NCBI RefSeq assembly: GCF_003610995.1
Contig: NZ_CP032543.1
Coordinates: 1,798,001 to 1,862,000 of the forward strand
From: Streptomyces griseus subsp. griseus
Lineage (GTDB): Bacteria; Actinomycetota; Actinomycetes; Streptomycetales; Streptomycetaceae
DNA length: 64,000 bases
Direction of reading: 5' to 3'
Part shown: positions 53,508 to 60,593 of the stretch, piece after piece
How the letters are laid out: each line of letters begins with the position of its first letter
Position numbering within the stretch: position 1 is the first letter of the stretch
Notes under the pieces: model-generated
The model's database searches: none
Told to the model about the DNA's origin: nothing
What the model saw: only the letters and a program-made list of their open reading frames with translations
Translations under genes and position numbers: made by a program

Positions 53508-54340
53508 TTGGGGGCTCCAGAGGAATGGTGGGTGGTCCAGGGGTCGGTGACCCGCGTCGAGACATGGACCCGCAGGTCCCATCCGTGGCGGTCGGAAAGC
53601 GCGTCGAGTTGCGCGGCCGCCTGCTCGCACCAGGGCCACTCGGTGGCCCAGTGCGCGGCGTCGACCAGGCCGAGCGGCGAGTGCTGCACGGCCTCGGACG
53701 CCGGGTGGTGGCGCAGATCGGCGGTGAGGAAGGCGTCGACACCGGCGGCGCGCACGGCGTCGAAGAGGCTGTCGCCGGAGCCGCCGCTGACGGCGACGGT
53801 ACGCACGGGCGCCTCCGGGTCGCCGGCCAGCCGGATGCCCTGCGCGGTGGCGGGGAGCCGGGCGGCGGCCCGGGCGGCGAAGGCGGCCAGGGTCTCGGGG
53901 TGGTCCAGCTCGCAGATCCGGCCGAGTCCGCGCCGCCCGTGGGGGTCGGTGGGGTCCGGTACGAGGGGTCCGGTGACGCGCAGGTCCAGGGCGCCGGCCA
54001 GCGCGTCGGAGACGCCCGGGTCGGCGGTGTCGGCGTTGGTGTGCGCGACGTGGAGCGCGATGCCGTGCTTGATGAGGGTGTGGACGACCTTGCCCTTGAA
54101 GGTGTCGGCCGCGACCGTCGTCGTGCCACGCAGATAGAGCGGGTGGTGGGTGACGATCAGCTGGGCGCCGAGCTCCAGGGCCTCGTCGGCGATCGCGTGG
54201 ACGGGGTCGACGGCGAACAGCACCCGGTCGACCTCGGCGTCCGGGTCTCCGCAGACCGTGCCGACCGCGTCCCATCCCTCGGCCCGCTCGGGGGGCCAGA
54301 GGGCGTCGAGGGCGGCGATGACTTCAGACAGACGGGGCAC
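53504..54340 (-). CDS. Nif3-like dinuclear metal centre protein
   Basis: 278 residues. Family motifs: WDAVGTVCGDPDAEVDRVLF, LIVTHHPLYLRGT (metal His pair), HTNADTADPG and the late LRHHPASEA and VDAAHWATEW. Nif3/DUF34 proteins form hexamers and bind two metal ions; the reaction is still debated (GTP cyclohydrolase-like in some reports). GTG 54340 is chosen because TAGCCT lies 7 bases upstream (leaderless). It heads a coupled run of three genes: Nif3, zinc ribbon, RNase HI/phosphatase. Confidence 0.93.
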   Translation of the reverse strand: MPRLSEVIAALDALWPPERAEGWDAVGTVCGDPDAEVDRVLFAVDPVHAIADEALELGAQLIVTHHPLYLRGTTTVAADTFKGKVVHTLIKHGIALHVAHTNADTADPGVSDALAGALDLRVTGPLVPDPTDPHGRRGLGRICELDHPETLAAFAARAAARLPATAQGIRLAGDPEAPVRTVAVSGGSGDSLFDAVRAAGVDAFLTADLRHHPASEAVQHSPLGLVDAAHWATEWPWCEQAAAQLDALSDRHGWDLRVHVSTRVTDPWTTHHSSGAPN

Positions 54341-54347
54341 GGGGGAA

Positions 54348-54353
54348 AGGCTA
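54348..54353 (-). promoter_or_regulatory. Leaderless -10 box of Nif3-zinc ribbon-RNase HI operon
   Basis: TAGCCT on the minus strand lies 7 bases before GTG 54340; no ribosome site is present. Confidence 0.5.
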
Positions 54354-54425
54354 CCTGTCCGGCGTGGTCCGCCGCCCCTGACCGCCGGACCTGTACGCCA
54401 GGACCGGCGGCCGGACACGAATCGT

Positions 54426-54518
54426 TACTTCAGCAGGTCGGCCCGTCACCGCACCGGGGCGGCCCGTCACTTCACCAGGCCCGCGCGGAGGCGGCTACTT
54501 CACCAGGTCAGCGCGGAG
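54426..54518. repeat. Three imperfect copies of a gene-end sequence
   Basis: TACTTCAGCAGGTC (54426), CACTTCACCAGGCC (54468) and TACTTCACCAGGTC (54496) repeat the last codons and stop of the siderophore-binding gene; copies two and three also share the next GCGCGGAG. A GGCCCGTCAC pair (54440, 54461) lies between. This looks like local duplication of the gene end. Confidence 0.6.
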
Positions 54519-55532
54519 ATCGTCGAGGACAAGGCCGGCGGCGGTGACGCCGAGCCCCAGGTACCAGGTCTCGTCGGAGACGTCCTTGGCCCGGCCCTCC
54601 TTCACCGCGTCCAGCTTCTTCCACAGCGGATTGGACTGCGCGGTGTCGCGCTGGGTCGCCTTCGCGTCGCCGTAGACGCCGGTGAAGATCCAGTCGGCGG
54701 CCGCCTCGTCGATCCGCTCCGGGCTGATCTCGGTGGCGAGGTCGTCGATCTGCTGGTTCTTCGGGCGGGGCAGGCCGACGTCCTCCAGGATCGTGCCGAT
54801 GAACGACGCCTTGGCGTAGAGGCGGAGGCGGTCGGGCATGTAGCGGACCATCGAGACGGTCGGCTTGTCGGCGCCGATGTCCTCGCCGAGCTTCTCCGCC
54901 TTCGCCTGGTACGCGGCCAGCGCCGAGTGCGCCCGCTCGGTGCGGTCCAGGGCGGCCGCGTTGAGGAGGTAGTTCTCCTTCCAGGTGAAGCCCGGGCGGA
55001 TGGAGAACACGGTCGGGGCGATCTTGGACAGCTCGTCGTACTTGTCGGCCGCCCGCAGCTGGCTGCCGAGGATCAGGTCGGGCTTCAGGCCCGCGATCGC
55101 CTCCAGGTTGAGGCTGTTGATCGTGCCGACGCTCTTCGGGCTCCCCGCGCCCTTCTCCAGGTAGGAGGGGATGGCCGCGTCGCCCTCGCTGGGCGCGTAG
55201 CCGACAGGCTTCAGGCCGAGCGAAACGACGTTGTCGAACTCGCCGACGTCGAGGACGACCACACGCTTCGGGGCCGCCTTGATCTCGCTCTTCCCCATGG
55301 CGTGGGTGACGGTACGGGGGAACTCACCGGGCTCGGCCTCGGTGCCGTACGCCGCCGTCTTCCTCGCCGCGTCCGCGAAGTCCTTGCCACCGGTGGCGAC
55401 GGCCGCCTTCCTGTCGCCGTCCGCACCCTTCCCGTCCGCGTCCCCGCCGCCCCCGCCCCCGCAGGCCGAGAGGGAGAGGGCGGCGGCGACCGCCAGGGCG
55501 ACTGCGGCGGTACCGCGGGGCCGAAGGGACAT
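54495..55532 (-). CDS. Iron-siderophore ABC transporter substrate-binding lipoprotein
   Basis: 345 residues. Lipobox SLSAC (Cys24), a Gly run, then the FecB/FepB-type fold: APKRVVVLDVGEFDNVVSLG, LEAIAGLKPDLILGSQL, TVFSIRPGFTWKENYLL. It should bind a ferric siderophore outside the membrane. ATG 55532 has AGGAG 6 bases upstream. No permease or ATPase is adjacent, so it must use a transporter encoded elsewhere. An iron-box-like palindrome lies 46 bp upstream. The gene end is repeated twice downstream. Confidence 0.92.
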   Translation of the reverse strand: MSLRPRGTAAVALAVAAALSLSACGGGGGGDADGKGADGDRKAAVATGGKDFADAARKTAAYGTEAEPGEFPRTVTHAMGKSEIKAAPKRVVVLDVGEFDNVVSLGLKPVGYAPSEGDAAIPSYLEKGAGSPKSVGTINSLNLEAIAGLKPDLILGSQLRAADKYDELSKIAPTVFSIRPGFTWKENYLLNAAALDRTERAHSALAAYQAKAEKLGEDIGADKPTVSMVRYMPDRLRLYAKASFIGTILEDVGLPRPKNQQIDDLATEISPERIDEAAADWIFTGVYGDAKATQRDTAQSNPLWKKLDAVKEGRAKDVSDETWYLGLGVTAAGLVLDDLRADLVK

Positions 55533-55578
55533 CACTTGCTCCTGCTGCTGCGCGTACGTGCGTGGGGGCACGCCTGTT

Positions 55579-55598
55579 TGGTTAGGGCTGCCTAACCA
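55579..55598 (-). promoter_or_regulatory. Iron-box-like palindrome before siderophore-binding gene
   Basis: TGGTTAGG and CCTAACCA flank GCTG. The TTAGG/CCTAA halves match DmdR/IdeR boxes, although the centre is shorter than in the 19-bp consensus. Position 46 bp upstream of the start fits iron repression. Confidence 0.65.
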
Positions 55599-55744
55599 TA
55601 GGCGCGGCCACCCCCACCAGCACACCCACCCCCTCCACTTCAGGAGAATCCGGGCATCGCCACCCTTATGCGTGAAGTGAGGTGGCACGTGTTGTCCGGC
55701 TGGACGTGCGAAAACTAGCTTTCGTAGCCGGAGGTGACGAGTCC

Positions 55745-57025
55745 ATGACTGCCTGTGCCATCGAAGGTGGACCCGCCGGGGCCGCCACGACGGCGGACCC
55801 CGGTCCTGCGGAGTCCGGCGAGCCGGAGGAACCCGTGGTTCCGGCCGAGCCGGGGGAACCGGTCGGGGCGGTTCCGGCCGAGCCCGCCGCCGGGGCCTGG
55901 AGCGGTGCGCCCCGCGCCCCGGGGGCCTTCACGCTCACCGCGGACGGTGCGTACGGGGCCCGGCTGACGGCTGCGCCCGGCGCACCGGGCGAGCAGCGGG
56001 CCTGGTACCCGGAGCGCTGGACGCTGGACGGGCCCGAGCCCTACGCCGTACCGCTGCCGCTCAACCAGCCCGAGGAGCCGGACGCCCAGGTGGCGCCGCT
56101 CGCCGACGGGCGGGTGCTGATCCGGCGGCGGGTGGCGGACCGCCAGATGTTCTCGCTGCTCTACCCGACCGGGCCCGCCACCGGCGAACTCGCCCTCGGC
56201 GCGGTCGAGTGCGACGAAATGGCGCTGCTGCCGCCCTCGCCGGACGGCACCAGCGTGTACGCCCTCTCCCCGGGCGACCACTCCTCGCTGCTCTGGCTGG
56301 TGGCCGGCGGCGCCTTCGGGCCCGAGCTGGTCGCGGAGATCCCCGGGCACTGCTCGGGCGGGGTCTGGCTGGACCGGGCGGGCCGGATGCTGGCCCTTGA
56401 CCGGCAGCTGCCGGGCGGCGGGCCGGTGAAGGCGGTCGCCGTGGACCTGGAGCGGAACGGGGAGGTGAGCCCCCTGCTCCAGATCACCCCTTCGAGCGAC
56501 GACCGGCTGCTGCTGGCCGACGCGGACAGCGGGCTGCTGCTGATCCGCTCGGACGCGCCGGGCCACGACCGGCTCGGCTGGGGCGTCCTCGGCAGCTGCC
56601 TGCCGGTGCGCTTCCCGGAGTGCCTGCGCCCGGCGGATGTGGCGGTGACACCGTTCGCGGTGCAGCCGGGCCAGATGCTGATGCCGGAGAGCTGCGCCGT
56701 CGCGCTGCGGATCGACGGGGCGGCCGGGAGCTGGGTGGGGATCTGGCGTCCGCAGGGGCGGCGGCTGCACCAGTTCGCGGCGCCGGAGGGCTGGTCGGCG
56801 GGGGCCGGTTACTGGAGCCGGGACGGCGTACTTCACCTGCCGTACGCGAACGCCTCGACGCCCTGCGGTGTGGCGCTGTGCGAGGCGCCGGGCGACGAGG
56901 AACCGCCTCCGGAGACGGGCGGAGCGGGCGGAACGGAACCGTCCGCGGCCATCACCCCTCCTGTGGTGTGTAAGCCGGTTCCGTTGGGGCAGGCGCCTCT
57001 GCACCGGGCGGCGTCGCCTGACTAA
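55745..57025 (+). CDS. Conserved hypothetical protein (possible beta-propeller)
   Basis: 426 residues. The N terminus is a Pro/Glu/Ala/Gly-rich disordered region to about residue 60. The rest alternates short strands (LADGRVLIRRRVADRQMFSL, GTSVYALSPGDHSSLLWLVA, WLDRAGRMLALDRQL), as in propeller proteins. No catalytic motif seen; no signal peptide, so cytoplasmic. ATG 55745 has GGAGGT 9 bases upstream; an in-frame GTG upstream at 55688 is less likely. Role unknown. Confidence 0.75.
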   Translation: MTACAIEGGPAGAATTADPGPAESGEPEEPVVPAEPGEPVGAVPAEPAAGAWSGAPRAPGAFTLTADGAYGARLTAAPGAPGEQRAWYPERWTLDGPEPYAVPLPLNQPEEPDAQVAPLADGRVLIRRRVADRQMFSLLYPTGPATGELALGAVECDEMALLPPSPDGTSVYALSPGDHSSLLWLVAGGAFGPELVAEIPGHCSGGVWLDRAGRMLALDRQLPGGGPVKAVAVDLERNGEVSPLLQITPSSDDRLLLADADSGLLLIRSDAPGHDRLGWGVLGSCLPVRFPECLRPADVAVTPFAVQPGQMLMPESCAVALRIDGAAGSWVGIWRPQGRRLHQFAAPEGWSAGAGYWSRDGVLHLPYANASTPCGVALCEAPGDEEPPPETGGAGGTEPSAAITPPVVCKPVPLGQAPLHRAASPD

Positions 57026-57119
57026 ACTCGGTGCCCGGGCTACGCAGCCGTACCGGGCGGACGCCGACGGTGACCGCATCGGACGGCGCGCCTGCGGGGC
57101 CCGGAGACACGAACACGCG

Positions 57120-57148
57120 ACACACGTACACGCGCATACGTACGTGCG
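57120..57148. other. 29-bp alternating purine-pyrimidine tract
   Basis: Every step from 57120 to 57148 alternates purine and pyrimidine (pattern like ACACACGTACACGCGCAT then ACGTACGTGCG), in the leader before a 55-residue gene. Such tracts can adopt Z-DNA under negative supercoiling. Confidence 0.55.
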
Positions 57149-57184
57149 ACACAAGTAAGCGATCACAACGGGGTGACTTCCCAC

Positions 57185-57352
57185 ATGTCTGAGACCCGCA
57201 CCGACACGAACACGCCGCGCACGCCGGGGGGCGACGCGGAGGTGACCGGCGGTTCCGGAAAGCACCGAGGGGGTGCGTCGATGGAGAACACGTCGGTGCA
57301 GCCGCACGGGCGCCACCGCCGGCCCGCCCAGGAGAAGGCCAGGGCGGCCTGA
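57185..57352 (+). CDS. Small basic hypothetical protein, 55 residues
   Basis: ATG 57185 to TGA 57352. It begins MSETRTDTNTPRTPGGDAEV and ends GRHRRPAQEKARAA: polar, disordered, with a basic His/Arg end. Third codon positions are almost all G or C, and GGGGTGA lies about 9 bases upstream, supporting real coding. A 17-bp stem terminator follows. I do not recognise the family; small proteins with an HGRHRRP-like end are my recollection from Streptomyces. Confidence 0.6.
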   Translation: MSETRTDTNTPRTPGGDAEVTGGSGKHRGGASMENTSVQPHGRHRRPAQEKARAA

Positions 57353-57370
57353 GCGGCGGCACAGCGAGGG

Positions 57371-57410
57371 GAGGGGCCCGGTACGGCTGGTCGGCCGTAC
57401 CGGGCCCCTC
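57371..57410. terminator. Very strong bidirectional terminator
   Basis: A perfect 17-bp stem (57371-57387 with 57394-57410) around loop TGGTCG, directly abutting the stop codon of the minus-strand SDR gene and following the small plus-strand gene. Confidence 0.85.
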
Positions 57411-58367
57411 TCATGCCCCCTGCTCCCGCTTGAGGCCCAGCACCTCGGCCGCCGCGAACGTCTCGCCGCGGGGCCGGTCCGCGTAGTACGGGGTGATCAG
57501 CTCGTCCAGCTCGGCGAAGGTGAACGTCTCCTTCGCCGCGTCGAACGTGGCCGCCACCCTGGGCCGTTCGACGATCGCGACCATGCCCCCGTGGACGACG
57601 AGCAGCTGCCCGTTGACCCCGGCGGCGGCCGGTGAGGCGAGATAGCCCACGAGCGGGGACACATGCTCGGGGGCCAGTGCGTCGAGGGTGCCGTCGGCCG
57701 GTTCCTGGAAGCCCGCGAACACGTCCTCGGTCATCCGGGTCCGGGCGCGCGGGCAGATGGCGTTGACGGTGACGCCGTACTTGGTCAGAGCGAGGGCGGT
57801 GGAGGTGGTGAGGCCGACGATGCCGCCCTTGGCCGCCGCGTAGTTGGGCTGCCCGGCGGAGCCCGCGAGGTACGCCTCCGACGAGGTGTTGACGATCCGC
57901 CCGTACACCGGGCCGCCCGCCTCCTTGGAGCGGGAGCGCCAGTGGGCGGCGGCGAAGTGCGTGGTGTTGAAGTGGCCCTTGAGGTGGACCCGGATGACCG
58001 CGTCCCACTCGTCCTCGCTCATCGAGAAGATCATCCGGTCGCGCAGGATGCCCGCGTTGTTGACCAGGATGTCCAGCTTCCCGTAGGCGGCGACCGCCAG
58101 CTCCACCAGTTCCCGGGCCTGTTCGTGGTCGGACACGTCTCCGAGGTGGGCGGTCGCCCGGCCGCCCGCCGCGCGGATCTCGGCGGCGACCTCCTCGGCG
58201 GGGGTGGCCGACGCCTCGCCCGAGCCGTCGCGGCCGGGCTGCCCGTAGTCGTTGACGACGACGGCCGCGCCGAGCCGGGCCAGTTCGAGGGCCTCGGCGC
58301 GGCCCAGGCCACGGCCGGCGCCGGTGACGATCGCGGACAGCCCGTCCAGCGGGAGGGGAAGTGACAT
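57411..58367 (-). CDS. Short-chain dehydrogenase, (3R)-hydroxyacyl-CoA dehydrogenase-like (Hsd4A type)
   Basis: 318 residues. TGAGRGLG (cofactor), NDYGQPGRDGSG, LDILVNNAGILRDRM (NNAG) and the catalytic YAAAK, followed by a 60-residue C-terminal extension (AATFDAAKETFTFAELDELI). This longer SDR type with ILRDRMIF is that of peroxisomal multifunctional enzyme 2 and mycobacterial Hsd4A, which oxidise 3-hydroxyacyl-CoA side chains. ATG 58367 has GAGGAA 6 bases upstream. It is the last gene of a MaoC-ADH-SDR operon (gap 34 bp) behind a KstR-like operator. Confidence 0.9.
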   Translation of the reverse strand: MSLPLPLDGLSAIVTGAGRGLGRAEALELARLGAAVVVNDYGQPGRDGSGEASATPAEEVAAEIRAAGGRATAHLGDVSDHEQARELVELAVAAYGKLDILVNNAGILRDRMIFSMSEDEWDAVIRVHLKGHFNTTHFAAAHWRSRSKEAGGPVYGRIVNTSSEAYLAGSAGQPNYAAAKGGIVGLTTSTALALTKYGVTVNAICPRARTRMTEDVFAGFQEPADGTLDALAPEHVSPLVGYLASPAAAGVNGQLLVVHGGMVAIVERPRVAATFDAAKETFTFAELDELITPYYADRPRGETFAAAEVLGLKREQGA

Positions 58368-58401
58368 GGCATTCCTCAACGTCGTTGTTCCGGGGCCGGG
58401 T

Positions 58402-59478
58402 TCAGAGTTCGATGCAGGTACGCAGCGACTCGCCGGTCCGCATCTGGTCCAGGGCGTCGTTGACCTCCTCCAACCGGACCCGGTGGGTGATCATCGACTC
58501 CAGGTCGATCCGGCCCGCCCGCCAGAGCGCGATGGCCCGCTCGTAGGAGCGCAGCACGTCCCCGCCGCCGTACATCGAGGGGAGGATGCGCTTCTCGTCG
58601 AAGAACAGCTCGAACATGTTGACCTGGAAGTGGTCGTCCATCGCCCCGGCGCCGACCACGCAGAGGGTGCCGCCGCGCCGGGTCTGCTCGTAGGCGGTGC
58701 GGGCGGTGGCGGACTTGCCGACGACCTCGAAGACGTAGTCGAAGCCCTCGCCGCCGGTGATGCGCTGCTGGGCGTCGGCCAGCCCGTCGGGGGCGACGGC
58801 CTCGGTGGCGCCGAAGCGGAGGGCGGCCTCGCGGCGGGAGGCGACCGGGTCGACGGCGACGATCTGGGCGGCGCCCTGGACGCGCGCCCCCTGGATGGTG
58901 GAGATGCCGACGCCACCGCAGCCGATCACGGCGACCGACGAACCGGCCTCCACCTCGGCCGTGTTGATGGCGGCGCCGAGGCCGGTGGTGACCCCGCAGC
59001 CGATGAGGGCCGCGATCTCGAAGGGGACGTCGTCGGGGATCGGTACCGCGCAGCCCGCGCCGACGACGACCTCCTCGGTGAAGGTACCGGTGCCCGCGAA
59101 GCCGAAGACATCGCCGCCGGGGCGCCTGAAGTTGGGGGTGCCCGCGTTCATGAAGCCCGCCAGGCAGAGCTGGGTCTGGCCGCGCTTGCAGGACGGACAG
59201 GCCCCGCAGGCGGGCAGCCAGCAGACGAGGACCCGGTCACCGGCGCTGAGGCCGCTCACCCCGTCCCCGACCTCGACGACCTCGCCCGCGCCCTCGTGAC
59301 CGGGGATGAAGGGGGCGGGCTGCGGGAGGATGCCGCTCATCGCGGAGACGTCGGAGTGGCAGAGCCCGGTGGCCCGGATGCGGAGCTTGACCTTTCCGGG
59401 GCCGAACCCCACCGCCTCGACGTCGTCGAGGACTTCCAGCTTCTCCTGGCCTGTCTCGTGCAGTACGGCTGCGCGCAT
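58402..59478 (-). CDS. Zinc-dependent alcohol dehydrogenase
   Basis: 358 residues. Catalytic zinc region GLCHSDVSAMSG (Cys, His) and GHEGAGEVVEVG, structural zinc cysteines CGACPSCKRGQTQLC, cofactor motif VAVIGCGGVGISTIQGA. This class III-like MDR type with DYVFEVVGKSATA resembles mycobacterial AdhD-like enzymes that use NAD(H) or mycothiol-independent substrates. It oxidises an alcohol intermediate; exact substrate unknown. ATG 59478 has GGGGAG upstream. Middle gene of the operon, 48 bp after the MaoC gene. Confidence 0.92.
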   Translation of the reverse strand: MRAAVLHETGQEKLEVLDDVEAVGFGPGKVKLRIRATGLCHSDVSAMSGILPQPAPFIPGHEGAGEVVEVGDGVSGLSAGDRVLVCWLPACGACPSCKRGQTQLCLAGFMNAGTPNFRRPGGDVFGFAGTGTFTEEVVVGAGCAVPIPDDVPFEIAALIGCGVTTGLGAAINTAEVEAGSSVAVIGCGGVGISTIQGARVQGAAQIVAVDPVASRREAALRFGATEAVAPDGLADAQQRITGGEGFDYVFEVVGKSATARTAYEQTRRGGTLCVVGAGAMDDHFQVNMFELFFDEKRILPSMYGGGDVLRSYERAIALWRAGRIDLESMITHRVRLEEVNDALDQMRTGESLRTCIEL

Positions 59479-59526
59479 GGGTGGGGCTCCCCTCGAATCG
59501 GCTGCCAAGAATGAGTGCTGCTGGGT

Positions 59527-60384
59527 TCAGGAGTGTTCGACGAGCGTGTCGGCGAGGACCGGGGCGTCGTCCCGCTCGGCGGCGGTGACCGTCACCTGGA
59601 CGCGGCCGTCCTCCCCCGTCCACATCCGGATGCGGAGGGACTCGCCGGGGAAGACCACTCCGGCGAAGCGGGTGCGGTAGGCGGTGATCCGGGAGACGTC
59701 GCCGTCCAGCAGGGTGTCGGTGACGGCCTTCAGGGTCATGCCGTACGTGCACAGCCCGTGCAGGATCGGCCGGTCGAAGCCCCCGAGCTTGGCGAAGGCG
59801 GGGTCCGCGTGGAGCGGGTTCCAGTCCCCGGAGAGCCGGTAGAGCAGCGCCTGGTCCTCGCGGATCGGACGCTCCACCGTGCGGTCGGGGGCCCGGTCGG
59901 GGACGGCGAGCCGGTCGGCGGGGCCGCGTTCGCCGCCGAAGCCGCCCTCTCCCCGTACGAAGATCTGGGCGTCGTTGGTCCAGAGCGGACCGTCGTCGTC
60001 GCTCGCCTCGGTACGGAGCACGATGACGGCGGCCTTGCCCTTGTCGTACACCGCCGCGACCTTCGAGGTCTGCACGGCCCGGCCGGTGACGGGGATCGGC
60101 CGGTGCACACGGACGGTCTGCCCGCCGTGCAGGACGGCGGCGAGGTCCACGTCGATCCCGGGCGCGCCCATCCCGCCGAACGCGGCCGTTCCGGCGCCCG
60201 CGACGGTGGCGAAGCTCGGCAGTACCTGGAGCCGGGACTCCAGGGTGTAGCGCAGCTCGTCCGGGTCGGTGGCGGGGGTCCCCGCGCCGAGGCCCAGGTG
60301 GTAGAGCTGGACGTCCTTGTGGTTCCAGGCGATCTCGGCTCGGCGGGGGTCGGCGGCGAGGGCCGCTGGGGCATCGATGGGCAT
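59527..60384 (-). CDS. MaoC-family enoyl-CoA hydratase (Hsd4B type)
   Basis: 285 residues with two hot-dog domains. The N-terminal half starts IAWNHKDVQLYHLGLGAGTP; the C-terminal half carries the hydratase-2 motif ALLYRLSGDWNPLHADPAFA with catalytic Asp and His, then RPILHGLCTYGMTLKAV. Length and motifs match mycobacterial Hsd4B and fungal/animal hydratase 2, which add water to trans-2-enoyl-CoA giving (3R)-hydroxyacyl-CoA, the substrate of the SDR encoded downstream. AAGGAG precedes ATG 60384. First gene of the operon. Confidence 0.93.
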   Translation of the reverse strand: MPIDAPAALAADPRRAEIAWNHKDVQLYHLGLGAGTPATDPDELRYTLESRLQVLPSFATVAGAGTAAFGGMGAPGIDVDLAAVLHGGQTVRVHRPIPVTGRAVQTSKVAAVYDKGKAAVIVLRTEASDDDGPLWTNDAQIFVRGEGGFGGERGPADRLAVPDRAPDRTVERPIREDQALLYRLSGDWNPLHADPAFAKLGGFDRPILHGLCTYGMTLKAVTDTLLDGDVSRITAYRTRFAGVVFPGESLRIRMWTGEDGRVQVTVTAAERDDAPVLADTLVEHS

Positions 60385-60492
60385 GGCGAAGCCGCTCCTT
60401 GACGGTGGGAGACCGACGGTGGAGACCTCGGTGCGGCTGTCCGCACCGCCGACCGCACCGAGGCCGCGCGGGGACCGGCAGGGCGCGCCGTC

Positions 60493-60508
60493 CTAGAACG
60501 CGTTCTAG
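60493..60508 (-). promoter_or_regulatory. KstR-like operator
   Basis: CTAGAACGCGTTCTAG is a perfect 16-bp palindrome and fits the KstR pattern TnnAACnnGTTnnA exactly. KstR is the TetR repressor of mycobacterial sterol catabolism genes, including relatives of the genes downstream here. The site lies 12 bp past the predicted -10 box, over the transcription start. Confidence 0.7.
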
Positions 60509-60519
60509 CCGATGGCCCA

Positions 60520-60548
60520 TGTATAACGCAGCCCCCGGACGTTGGGAA
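60520..60548 (-). promoter_or_regulatory. Predicted promoter of MaoC-ADH-SDR operon
   Basis: On the minus strand TTCCCA (60543-60548) and TATACA (60520-60525) are 17 bases apart, a fair sigma-70-type promoter pointing at the operon. Confidence 0.45.
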
Positions 60549-60593
60549 GACTGCTGACACTGCGTCAGATGACTGGTGCCCGAGCGCGGTTGG

